From contig DATJFH010000338.1 in the NCBI GenBank assembly GCA_035495815.1, forward strand, positions 1 through 26,486: a DNA stretch of 26,486 bases, written 5' to 3'. This DNA comes from DATJFH01 sp035495815. Its GTDB lineage: Bacteria > Acidobacteriota > Terriglobia > Bryobacterales > Bryobacteraceae. Below the pieces are notes generated by a model that saw nothing but the letters and a program-made list of their open reading frames with translations, was not told the origin of the DNA and searched no databases. A program made the translations under genes and the position numbers. Below are positions 1 to 7,094 of the stretch, piece by piece (the first letter of the stretch is position 1; every line of letters starts with the position of its first letter).

Positions 1-168
1 GAGGAAATTGCGGATATCCTGGGGAACAGCCCGGCAGTGGTGAGGAAGCACTACGGCAAGTGGTCCAAGGGGCGGCAGGACAATATTGACCGGCTGATGT
101 TGGCGCACTTCGAGAGGGCAGCTACATTTCCAGTCACAAAGTTGTCACACGAAAAACGGAGGCCATAA
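1..168 (+). CDS. Site-specific tyrosine recombinase (phage-type integrase), C-terminal fragment
   Basis: The reading frame is open from base 1 and stops with TAA at 166-168, giving the last 55 residues of a protein that begins outside the window. The segment reads EEIADILGNSP, then VRKHYGKW. This is the end of the catalytic domain of tyrosine recombinases, where a helix is followed by the nucleophilic Tyr in a KHY context. Such enzymes integrate and excise phages and genomic islands by forming a covalent 3'-phosphotyrosine link. The gene ends 24 bases before the 3' end of a tRNA-Leu gene, the usual place for an integrase of an element inserted in a tRNA. The fold assignment is from motif recognition only; whether the enzyme is intact cannot be seen. 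Confidence 0.72.
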   Translation, partial: EEIADILGNSPAVVRKHYGKWSKGRQDNIDRLMLAHFERAATFPVTKLSHEKRRP

Positions 169-192
169 CCTACTGAGCCCCCGTAGTTATTT

Positions 193-277
193 TGGTGCGG
201 AGAGGGGGACTTGAACCCCCACGGTGTTACCCGCTAGCACCTCAAGCTAGTGCGTCTGCCAATTCCGCCATCTCCGC
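193..277 (-). tRNA. tRNA-Leu, anticodon GAG
   Basis: On the minus strand an 85-base cloverleaf runs from 277 to 193. The acceptor stem GCGGAGA/TCTCCGC is perfect. The anticodon stem CTAGC/GCTAG closes a seven-base loop TTGAGGT with anticodon GAG. There is a class II long variable arm, a T arm GGGGG-TTCAAGT-CCCCC, discriminator A and an encoded CCA end at 193-195. The long variable arm and the anticodon make it tRNA-Leu for CUC/CUU codons. It lies 24 bases downstream of secG on the same strand, so the two are probably co-transcribed and the tRNA cut out by RNases. Confidence 0.97.
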
Positions 278-301
278 TGGCTGGATCTACCCTCGTCCTC
301 G

Positions 302-811
302 CTACTTCTTCGGTGGCGCCGGCTGATTCTTCGGCGCGGGCGGGATGTTCAGCGGGATCGTCCGCTTCTCACCCGTATCCTCGTTGCTCAGCGTCACTGA
401 CGGTTGGCCCGGCTTTACCTCTCCCGAGCCTGAAGTGACCGGTTGCATCGGCGTCGCTCCGGGGGGAGTCGCTGTCTGCGGCGGCGGTGGCGTGACCGAA
501 GTGCCCGGGCTCGGAGCCGTCTGCTTGGGCGCTGCCGATCCAGGATGCTTATCGAGCACCGTGCTTCCAACCCCGGTCTGGCGCGTCGCCATGATCGAAA
601 GCGAGAGCGATGTCACCATGAACAAGATCGCCGAACCCGTGGTGGCCTTCGAAAGCAGCGTCGCCGAACCGCGGGGGCCGAACGCCGTCTGCGAGCCCAT
701 ACCGCCGAAGGCTCCGGCCAGGTCAGCGGCCTTTCCACTTTGCAACAGCACAACCACGATCAGGAACACACATACCAGAACGTGGACAATCGTCAGTATC
801 GTGTAAATCAT
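302..811 (-). CDS. secG: Preprotein translocase subunit SecG
   Basis: SecG is the small accessory subunit of the SecYEG channel in the inner membrane and assists SecA-driven translocation. The 169-residue protein begins MIYTILTIVHVLVCVFLI, a first membrane helix. The family signature follows (VVVLLQSGKAADLAGAFGG, then GSQTAFGPRG), and then a second helix (SAILFMVTSLSLSIM). The frame stays open 14 codons further upstream, but the family N-terminus and the promoter at 824-853 fix the start at 811. Usual SecG proteins have about 70-130 residues. Here a tail of about 85 residues rich in Pro, Thr, Gln and Lys follows the second helix and would lie in the periplasm or cytoplasm depending on topology. 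tRNA-Leu follows directly. Confidence 0.95.
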   Translation of the reverse strand: MIYTILTIVHVLVCVFLIVVVLLQSGKAADLAGAFGGMGSQTAFGPRGSATLLSKATTGSAILFMVTSLSLSIMATRQTGVGSTVLDKHPGSAAPKQTAPSPGTSVTPPPPQTATPPGATPMQPVTSGSGEVKPGQPSVTLSNEDTGEKRTIPLNIPPAPKNQPAPPKK

Positions 812-823
812 TTCTAATCCCCT

Positions 824-853
824 AGTATAGGGTCCGCGGGGCGCCCTGGTCAA
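824..853 (-). promoter_or_regulatory. Sigma-70-type promoter of secG
   Basis: On the minus strand TTGACC (853-848) is followed after 18 bases by TATACT (829-824), a good match to the -35/-10 consensus. The -10 box ends only 12 bases before the secG ATG, so the leader would be about 5-6 bases. This is too short for a normal Shine-Dalgarno site. Confidence 0.55.
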
Positions 854-894
854 ATGCAGGAACTCCGGCCGAACGCAGCCACTGTCGACCCCTG

Positions 895-903
895 TGATAA
901 AAT
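895..903 (+). promoter_or_regulatory. Extended -10 promoter of the amidohydrolase gene
   Basis: TGA directly precedes TAAAAT (898-903), an extended -10 element. No good -35 box is visible. The start codon at 914 is 10 bases further, and no purine-rich ribosome site lies between (the spacer is mostly C), so the mRNA would be almost leaderless. Confidence 0.35.
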
Positions 904-913
904 CCCCCCAGCG

Positions 914-2239
914 ATGAATATCCGACGAAAGCTGGTCTTATCTTCTCTCCTGTCCATTTGCGCAGCCTGGGCTGAAACCACGGTTCTCAAGAACTTCACG
1001 CTCATCGATGGAGCCGGCGGTCAAGCCCAACCCGGTTCCGCCATGGTGATCGTGGACGGACGCATCCAGTGGATCGGACGCGCTTCCGACCTCAAAGCCC
1101 CTGCCGGAGCGCAGGCCACCGACCTGGCCGGAAAGTACGTCATGCCCGGGATTATCAATCTCCATGGACATGTCGGCAACACGGTCGATCTTGCGCAGGA
1201 TCCGAAGAATTTTACGCGCGCCAACGTCGAGAGCCAACTCAAGATGTACGCCAGCTACGGCGTTACCACCGTGGTCAGCATGGGAAGCGAGCAGCCGCTC
1301 ATCCTGGACATCCGGGCGGAGCAGCGGCGCGCCAACCGGCCCCATATGACCCGCATCTATACGGCCTTGCGCGGGTTCACCGGCGTCGGCGGATATCCCA
1401 CCACGGCGCAGGGCATGAAAGGCGTGCCCTACGAGGTCTCGACGGTAGCGGATGTCGAGAAGGACGTGGCCGAACTCGCTTCCCGGAAGGTCGATATCGT
1501 CAAGATCTGGGTGGACGACCATTTGGGGAAGGAGAAAAAGATCCCATTCCCGCTCTCGAAAGCCATCATCGACAACGCGCACAAGAATCATCTGAAAGTC
1601 GCGGCGCATGTGTTCTACCTCGCGGACGCCAAGGCCCTGGTCGATGCCGGTCTCGACGGACTGGCGCACAGCGTGCGGGATCAACCTGTCGACGATGCCC
1701 TGATCCAGAGCATGAAGAAGCGGGGCGCCTGGCAGGCCGCGGCCACACTCACCCGGGAGGCGTCCACTTTCGTTTTTGCCAAGCCCAGCCCGTTGCTGAC
1801 CGACCCCTTCTTCGCCCCGTCCGTCTCGGCTAACGTGCTTCGGACGCTCAAGGACCCGGCGTTTCAAAAGAAAGCGGCTGCCAGCCCTGACGCCGCGCAC
1901 GGGCACGAATGGCTGGAGATGGCGAAAAAGAATCTGAAAAGGATGGTCGATTCGGGAGTGAAGTGCGGATTCGGCACGGACACCGGGCCGCCGCAGCGCA
2001 TTCAGGGCTATTTCGAGCACTGGGAAATGGAGCTGATGGCCGACGCCGGACTGACGCCGCAGCAGATCATCACCATGGCGACGAAGAATTCGGCCGAGTT
2101 CCTGGGAGCCCGGGACCTTGGCACGCTCGAAAAGGGTAAGTGGGCGGACCTGATTGTCCTGCGATCGAGTCCGCTCGAGAACATCAAAAACACCCGCACG
2201 ATCGAGGCGGTATGGATCGCGGGGAACAAGGTGAAATGA
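914..2239 (+). CDS. Exported metal-dependent amidohydrolase (imidazolonepropionase/prolidase-like)
   Basis: The 441-residue protein starts with a signal peptide (MNIRRKLVLSSLLSICAAWA), so it acts outside the cytoplasm. The start at 914 gives this peptide; the frame is open upstream but the extra residues do not fit. The rest is an amidohydrolase TIM barrel flanked by the usual small beta-sandwich. Metal-site residues are visible: HGH at 84-86, Lys197 in VDIVKIW (possible carboxylated bridging Lys), His232 in AAHVF, His252 in LAHS and Asp356 in GFGTDTG. The end shows the family's GTLEKGKWADLIVL. The hydrolysed bond (dipeptide, lactam or other amide) cannot be deduced. The next gene starts one base after the stop, so the two are co-expressed. 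Confidence 0.88.
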   Translation: MNIRRKLVLSSLLSICAAWAETTVLKNFTLIDGAGGQAQPGSAMVIVDGRIQWIGRASDLKAPAGAQATDLAGKYVMPGIINLHGHVGNTVDLAQDPKNFTRANVESQLKMYASYGVTTVVSMGSEQPLILDIRAEQRRANRPHMTRIYTALRGFTGVGGYPTTAQGMKGVPYEVSTVADVEKDVAELASRKVDIVKIWVDDHLGKEKKIPFPLSKAIIDNAHKNHLKVAAHVFYLADAKALVDAGLDGLAHSVRDQPVDDALIQSMKKRGAWQAAATLTREASTFVFAKPSPLLTDPFFAPSVSANVLRTLKDPAFQKKAAASPDAAHGHEWLEMAKKNLKRMVDSGVKCGFGTDTGPPQRIQGYFEHWEMELMADAGLTPQQIITMATKNSAEFLGARDLGTLEKGKWADLIVLRSSPLENIKNTRTIEAVWIAGNKVK

Positions 2240-2240
2240 C

Positions 2241-3164
2241 ATGAGCATCACACGGCGCGGTTTTCTCGGGTCGATCCCGGCTGCCGGCCTGGCGCTGGCG
2301 GGGCAGTCTCACTACCGCGTCGGCATCACCACCAACACTCGGGGCGGCTGGGAGAAAGACGTCTTTCTTTCCTTCCGCGAAGCGCACGAAGCCGGTTACC
2401 GCTACGTCGAATCGTTCATCAACTACTTCAAGGACTTTCTGGACAAGCCCGCGGACCTGCGGAAACAGGTCGACGGAATCGGCGTGAAATTCGTCACCAT
2501 TTCGAACGGCAGTCCTCTGGAGATGGCCTTTGAGGATCCATCGAAGAGAAACAAGCTGCTCGAAGACCACATGCGGCTCGTGCGGTTCATCAAGCAGCTC
2601 GGGTGCGATCACCTGAAAGTCAACACGAACACCCGGCGTGCGAACGGCACTACAGCGGCCAACCTGAAGGAAATGGCCGTTACACTGAACGAGCTGGGAA
2701 AGCGGATCACGGCGGAGGGGCTGAAGTTCGGAGTTCACCCGCACATGTGGACGCAGCTCGAGAACCGGCGCGAGATCGATGCCATCGCCGAATCCACAGA
2801 TGCGCGATACGTCAACTTCGTGCTGGACACGGGGCACATCACCATGGCCGGAATCGACCCGGTCGAACTGGCGCGCGCCTACGGCTCACGGATCATCGAA
2901 TTTCACCTTAAGGACGTAAATCCGGAGCATCGGGGTGGCGCAAAACAGCGGCGCGACCGGAATGACGTGATGAAGGATCCGATCTTTTTCGAACTGGGAA
3001 AGGGCGGGGTGGATTTTCCGGCAATCAAAGCGCACCTGGACAAGATCGGATGGCAGGGCTGGCTGACGGTGGAGTTGGATTCATCGCCATACCGGCCACC
3101 GAAGGAGAGCGCGCGCATCAGCCGCCAATATATTGAAAAGACTCTGGGAATCAAGGTAAGTTAA
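2241..3164 (+). CDS. Tat-tagged sugar phosphate isomerase/epimerase-like TIM-barrel protein
   Basis: This 307-residue protein belongs to the xylose-isomerase-like TIM-barrel family (AP endonuclease 2 superfamily). It begins SITRRGFLGS, a twin-arginine (Tat) signal motif followed by a hydrophobic stretch, so it is probably exported folded. Family motifs follow: FGVHPHMW, VLDTGH, IIEFHLKDVNP and GWLTVELDSS, containing the His, Asp and Glu residues that normally bind the divalent metal. Members isomerise or epimerise sugars or inositols, or have unassigned roles; no substrate can be named. It follows the amidohydrolase after one base and was probably acquired or kept as a pair with it. The downstream gene is convergent. 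Confidence 0.82.
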   Translation: MSITRRGFLGSIPAAGLALAGQSHYRVGITTNTRGGWEKDVFLSFREAHEAGYRYVESFINYFKDFLDKPADLRKQVDGIGVKFVTISNGSPLEMAFEDPSKRNKLLEDHMRLVRFIKQLGCDHLKVNTNTRRANGTTAANLKEMAVTLNELGKRITAEGLKFGVHPHMWTQLENRREIDAIAESTDARYVNFVLDTGHITMAGIDPVELARAYGSRIIEFHLKDVNPEHRGGAKQRRDRNDVMKDPIFFELGKGGVDFPAIKAHLDKIGWQGWLTVELDSSPYRPPKESARISRQYIEKTLGIKVS

Positions 3165-3190
3165 TCGGGCGGCCCTGGTGCGCGCGAGAA

Positions 3191-4201
3191 TCAGCCGTAT
3201 TCCTCGGGGGTCAACAGCGTCAGAGCGTCAGGAACCATTTCAACTTTTCCCGGCAGTCGGCCGGCGTATTCCCCATCGATCTGCATGTAGACGCGTTCGC
3301 TCTCGGCGCAGCAAAGATTCACCCGGCGTGCCCGGAGAACGGTGACGCCGTTCATCCCGTCCAGACGGTTCACGGCGACGCCTGTCAGGTATTTGAGGTA
3401 ACGGGTGGCGCGGTTTCCGGCGAAGAGCACTACTTCGAACCGGTCATCGAGAATGCTGACGCGCCGCGCTATCCGCAGATCGCCGCCGTAATTGCGAACC
3501 TTGGTGATCAGGGCGAAGGAGCAGCGATGCGTCCGGCCTTCGATCTCCACCTCGAACTCTTCTAGATGGCGCGTGAGCTCGCTGAAGCCGCCCATCCAGT
3601 AGGCCAGCTTGCCCCAGCGCTTTTTCCTCTCGGCGTTCATCCCATACACGATATGGGCATCGAGCCCGATGCCGGCCATGGCCAGAAAGTGCCGGGGCCG
3701 GCCGCCCTCGCTGAAGGCCCGTCCGACGGAAATGCGGCGCGGTTGAAAATGAGCAAGCCGCTCGGCGGCGGCAACCGGGCCTGAGCCGAGGCTCAGCTCG
3801 CAGGAAACGACATTGGCGGTTCCGCCGGGCAGAACGGCGAACGGAGTCCGCGCCCCGACCACACCCTCGGCCACTTCATTGATCGTGCCGTCGCCGCCGA
3901 ACGCCAGAACCAGATCGGCGCCCCCGGCGATGGCTTCACGGGCCAGCGCCGCCGCCGTGCCCGGACCTGGTGTGGGTCTGGCGCTTACTGTATGGCCGCC
4001 CAGCGAGAGGGCCTCCAGGACGTCTTCCACGAGCTTGCCGCCGCCCGCCTTCAACTTTCCGGCTGTTGGATTGTAGATCAGAACCGCTTGACTATAGATG
4101 GGGATAGTTTGCCTCGCGCCGGCTTTGTTGTACTCGATAATTATAGTAGATGCATATGAATGAGAAGGCGCGCAAGGAGATCGACGCCCTGCGCGAAACA
4201 C
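3191..4201 (-). CDS. Diacylglycerol/lipid kinase family protein (YegS/LCB5-like)
   Basis: The protein shows the kinase signature of the diacylglycerol/sphingosine kinase family: IYNPTAGK near residue 42, AFGGDGTINEV around 100-110 (GGDGT nucleotide loop) and LPGGTANVV around 124-132. Such enzymes phosphorylate lipid hydroxyl groups with ATP, often diacylglycerol or related lipids at the inner membrane. The length without the extra N-terminus is about 300 residues, normal for the family. The start is uncertain. The only ATG/GTG/TTG start before IYNPTAGK is the ATG at 4201, which overlaps divergent ligA by about 50 bases. A TATAAT-like box at 4140-4145 lies inside this N-terminal part. A rare ATC or CTG start near 4105-4081 is possible. 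Confidence 0.85.
   Translation of the reverse strand: MFRAGRRSPCAPSHSYASTIIIEYNKAGARQTIPIYSQAVLIYNPTAGKLKAGGGKLVEDVLEALSLGGHTVSARPTPGPGTAAALAREAIAGGADLVLAFGGDGTINEVAEGVVGARTPFAVLPGGTANVVSCELSLGSGPVAAAERLAHFQPRRISVGRAFSEGGRPRHFLAMAGIGLDAHIVYGMNAERKKRWGKLAYWMGGFSELTRHLEEFEVEIEGRTHRCSFALITKVRNYGGDLRIARRVSILDDRFEVVLFAGNRATRYLKYLTGVAVNRLDGMNGVTVLRARRVNLCCAESERVYMQIDGEYAGRLPGKVEMVPDALTLLTPEEYG
4140..4147. promoter_or_regulatory. Overlapping divergent -10 boxes between the lipid kinase gene and ligA
   Basis: This A+T-rich spot in a GC-rich region holds TATAGT on the plus strand (4142-4147), 8 bases before the ligA ATG at 4156. On the minus strand it holds TATAAT (4145-4140), pointing towards the lipid kinase gene. 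No convincing -35 boxes are seen. Confidence 0.35.
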
Positions 4202-6120
4202 TGCGCCACCACGAGCGCCTGTACTACGTCCTCGACCAGCCGGAGATCACTGACGCTGAGTACGACGCGATGATGCGCCAGCTCAACGAACTGGAGGCGG
4301 CGCATCCGGAGCTGATCACGCCGGACTCGCCTACGCAGCGGGTCGGCGGCAAGCCTCGCGAAGGCTTTGTCAAAGTCGCGCACTCTACCCAGATGTTGAG
4401 CCTGGATAATGCGCTGAACGAAGAGGAGCTTCGCGAGTTCCTGAACCGGATCGGGAACGTGGACTACGTAACGGAGTTGAAACTGGACGGGCTTTCCATG
4501 TCGGCCCGATATCAAGGCGGGAGGTTCGTCCAGGCGGTCACGCGCGGCGACGGGTTGGTGGGTGAAGAAGTCACGGAGAACGCGCGCACCATTCGAACGC
4601 TTCCCTTGTCCATTCCGGATCCCGGAGAGCTCGAGGTTCGCGGCGAGACAATCATGAACCGGCGCGCGTTCGAGCGGCTCAACGCGGAGAGGGAACAGCA
4701 GGGCCTGGCCCGATTCGCGAACCCGCGCAACGCCGCCGCCGGGGGATTGCGGGCGCTCGATCCAGCCGTAACGGCGTCGCGGCGAATGGATTTCTACGCC
4801 TACCTTTTGCTCTCGGGCGGCGAGCCGGTTCATGAGAGCCATGCCGAGTCTCTGGTTGCTCTCGAGAAGCTCGGCTTCAAGGTCAATCCGAATCGCCGGC
4901 TGTGTAATGGCATGGATGAAGTGATCGCATTCTGTGCAGAATGGGAGTCACGGCGGGAGAGCCTGCCATACGAGATCGACGGCGTAGTGATCAAGGTGGA
5001 TTCGATCGCCGCTCAGCGTCAACTCGGCTGGACGTCAAAAGCGCCCCGCTGGGCCATCGCTTACAAGTACGCCGCGCGGCAGGCTTCGACCATCGTCGAG
5101 AACATCGGCGTTCAGGTGGGGCGGACAGGCGCTCTGACGCCTGTCGCGCACTTGCAGCCGGTGGCCGTGGGCGGCGTCACGGTTTCCCGCGCCACCCTGC
5201 ACAATGAGGACGAAATTGCGCGGCTGGGCGTCGAGATCGGGGACGAAGTGCTGGTGGAGCGCAGCGGTGACGTGATTCCCAGGGTGGTGCGTGTCACCCG
5301 GCAGGGTGAATCACGCCGGCCGTTCCACATGCCGGCGCATTGCCCGGTCTGCGGAAGCAACGTAGTCCGCGAAGAGGATGAAGCGGCGACGCGGTGCGTG
5401 AATACCAACTGCCCGGCGCGATTGAAAGAGTCCGTGCTGCATTTCGCGGCGCGCCTGGTGATGAACATCGACGGCATGGGAGACGCGCTGGTCGACCAAC
5501 TGGTGGACCGCGGGCTGGTAAAGAGTGTGTCGGATGTCTATGACCTGACGCTGGAGCAGCTCGTGGATCTGGAGCGGATGGGTAAGAAGTCGGCGCAGAA
5601 CGTGCTGCGCAACATCGATAGGTCCCGGCAAAATCCTCTGCCGCGCGTCCTGGTCGGGCTGGGAATCCGCTTTGTGGGGGTGCGCACCGCGGTGCTGCTG
5701 GCGGAAGCCTTCGGCAGTCTCGACGTGATCGCGAACGCGGAGGTGGAAACACTCCAGCAGGCCGAAGAAGTGGGTCCGAAGGTGGCTGAAAGCATCCACG
5801 AGTTCTTCCGCGAGCCTCGCAACCGTGAACTGGTGGAGCGGCTGCGGGAGAAAGGGCTGAAGTTCGATCATCCCAGGAAGGAAAGAAAGGCCGGGAAATT
5901 CGACGGTATGACGTTCGTGCTTACCGGGACACTGGCTTCCATGACGCGGGAGCAGGCCAGCGAGAGGATTCAGGCTGCGGGGGGAAAGGTCAGTGGATCG
6001 GTCAGCAAGAAGACCAGCTACGTGGTGGCCGGCGACGAGGCGGGCTCAAAACTGGACAAAGCCCGAAAACTCGAGGTTCCGGTGCTGGACGAAAAAAAAT
6101 TCATGGATTTACTGAATTGA
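4156..6120 (+). CDS. ligA: NAD-dependent DNA ligase LigA
   Basis: LigA seals nicks in duplex DNA with NAD as AMP donor and is essential in replication. About 655 residues match the family's length. The domains are in order. Ia has YYVLDQPEITDAEYDAM for NMN/NAD binding. The adenylation domain has TELKLDGLS, whose Lys (about residue 109) takes the AMP. An OB fold follows. The zinc finger has CPVC near 396-399 and two more Cys about 16 and 22 residues on. Helix-hairpin-helix repeats come next (GLGIRFVG, EVGPKVAESI), and then a C-terminal BRCT domain (FVLTGTL, GGKVSGSVSKKT). ATG at 4150 is also in frame; 4156 is preferred because of the -10 box at 4142-4147. No ribosome site precedes either. Confidence 0.97.
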   Translation: MNEKARKEIDALRETLRHHERLYYVLDQPEITDAEYDAMMRQLNELEAAHPELITPDSPTQRVGGKPREGFVKVAHSTQMLSLDNALNEEELREFLNRIGNVDYVTELKLDGLSMSARYQGGRFVQAVTRGDGLVGEEVTENARTIRTLPLSIPDPGELEVRGETIMNRRAFERLNAEREQQGLARFANPRNAAAGGLRALDPAVTASRRMDFYAYLLLSGGEPVHESHAESLVALEKLGFKVNPNRRLCNGMDEVIAFCAEWESRRESLPYEIDGVVIKVDSIAAQRQLGWTSKAPRWAIAYKYAARQASTIVENIGVQVGRTGALTPVAHLQPVAVGGVTVSRATLHNEDEIARLGVEIGDEVLVERSGDVIPRVVRVTRQGESRRPFHMPAHCPVCGSNVVREEDEAATRCVNTNCPARLKESVLHFAARLVMNIDGMGDALVDQLVDRGLVKSVSDVYDLTLEQLVDLERMGKKSAQNVLRNIDRSRQNPLPRVLVGLGIRFVGVRTAVLLAEAFGSLDVIANAEVETLQQAEEVGPKVAESIHEFFREPRNRELVERLREKGLKFDHPRKERKAGKFDGMTFVLTGTLASMTREQASERIQAAGGKVSGSVSKKTSYVVAGDEAGSKLDKARKLEVPVLDEKKFMDLLN

Positions 6121-6128
6121 GGCCGGCC

Positions 6129-6186
6129 AAAAAAAAGTAATCGCGGAAACTGGAGGTCACTTGCGTGACATCCTGTTTTCCGCGAT
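6129..6186 (-). terminator. Rho-independent terminator of the eight-gene minus-strand operon
   Basis: Bases 6140-6186 form a long hairpin: ATCGCGGAAA pairs with 6177-6186, one bulge and two mismatches interrupt the stem, GTCAC/GTGAC closes it and TTGC (6161-6164) is the loop. On the minus strand it is followed by TTAC and a run of eight T (6136-6129). This is the classical form and lies about 150 bases after the uracil-DNA glycosylase stop. On the plus strand no U-run follows, so it would serve ligA less well. Confidence 0.75.
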
Positions 6187-6220
6187 CAACTTTCTGCCGA
6201 CTCGGAGGAGAGAAGGAGAC

Positions 6221-6280
6221 GTGCTATTCAGTTTCCTACCGGCTAATGATCTAACTATAAAGGCCGGCGCCTTAAATTGA
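6221..6280 (+). CDS. Possible 19-residue small ORF with a strong ribosome site
   Basis: GTG at 6221 opens a frame of 19 codons ending in TGA at 6278-6280 (MLFSFLPANDLTIKAGALN). Upstream lies GGAGGAG followed by AAGGAG (6204-6219), one of the most purine-rich Shine-Dalgarno-like stretches in the window. Near the ORF's end, AAGGC/GCCTT around 6260-6272 can form a small hairpin. No function is suggested, and the short frame may be chance. It lies between ligA and the end of the minus-strand operon. Confidence 0.2.
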   Translation: MLFSFLPANDLTIKAGALN

Positions 6281-6337
6281 AATCCTGTCAAGACCGTATT
6301 TCCACCCTAGCCGCCTAAAGTCCAGAGGCTTCGTGGT

Positions 6338-7093
6338 TTAGTCGTAGACGAAGTGCAGCGCCTTCTTAAGGTCTTCCCACGCTTCCCGTTTTGCATTCTG
6401 GTTATAGGGACGCAGCAGGTAGGAGGGATGATAGGTCACCATCACCGGAATCTCATTCCATTTGAACCAGTTGCCTCGCATCCGGGTGACGCCCTCTTTT
6501 CTCGCCAGAATGGCTTTGGCGGCGGTGGCGCCCAGCGCGCAGATCGCCTTCGGACGAATTACCGAGAGCTGGCGGAAGAGAAATTGCCCGCAAATCTCCA
6601 TTTCGTCCGGCTCGGGAGTCCGGTTTTCGGGAGGCCGGCACTTGACCACGTTGCAGATGTACACGTCCTCCCGCTTCAACGGGATGCCTTCTTTTGACGC
6701 CGTCCCCTCGATCATTTGTGTGAGCAGCTGACCGGCGCGGCCAACGAAGGGAAGGCCCTGCACATCTTCGTCCGCGCCCGGCCCTTCGCCGACAAAAACC
6801 AGCCGGGCATTCGCGTTGCCGGTTCCGAACACGATCTTGTTCCGCCCCTGATGAAGACGGCATCGCTTGCAATCCCCGATGTCCTGTATGATTCTGAGCA
6901 GCGTATCGCTTTCGGGCGCAAGACCGGGCAGAGCAATCATGGTGGATTGGGTTTGTTCGATCAATTTGGACCGCGGTTCCGGCTCCCGCACAGGTTCCGG
7001 AGCCGGGTCGGCCGACGGGGCGCGGCGATATAAATCACTTATACCCAGATCCTGATAGAAAGCGAGATAGCGCCGCAGATCATCGGAATCCAT
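6338..7093 (-). CDS. Uracil-DNA glycosylase, family 4 (iron-sulfur type)
   Basis: The enzyme removes uracil from DNA to start base excision repair. The 251-residue protein has a poorly conserved, Pro-rich N-terminus (about 1-60) and then the family 4 core. Cys75 and Cys78 (CKRC), Cys152 (VVKCRPPENR) and Cys168 (EICGQF) match the four ligands of the [4Fe-4S] cluster. GEGPGADED at 102-110 is motif 1, and HPSYLLR at 222-228 is motif 2. The ATG follows the coaBC stop after one base, so translation is coupled; it is the last gene of the operon. Its long N-terminal extension resembles the phage SPO1 polymerase-like annotation often given to this family. Confidence 0.93.
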   Translation of the reverse strand: MDSDDLRRYLAFYQDLGISDLYRRAPSADPAPEPVREPEPRSKLIEQTQSTMIALPGLAPESDTLLRIIQDIGDCKRCRLHQGRNKIVFGTGNANARLVFVGEGPGADEDVQGLPFVGRAGQLLTQMIEGTASKEGIPLKREDVYICNVVKCRPPENRTPEPDEMEICGQFLFRQLSVIRPKAICALGATAAKAILARKEGVTRMRGNWFKWNEIPVMVTYHPSYLLRPYNQNAKREAWEDLKKALHFVYD

Positions 7094-7094
7094 A

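Noticed and set aside
938..2251. 437-residue open frame antisense to the amidohydrolase gene
   Set aside because: It mirrors the codon structure of the real gene, has Arg/His/Gly-rich composition without any motif, and crosses the 2241 gene start.
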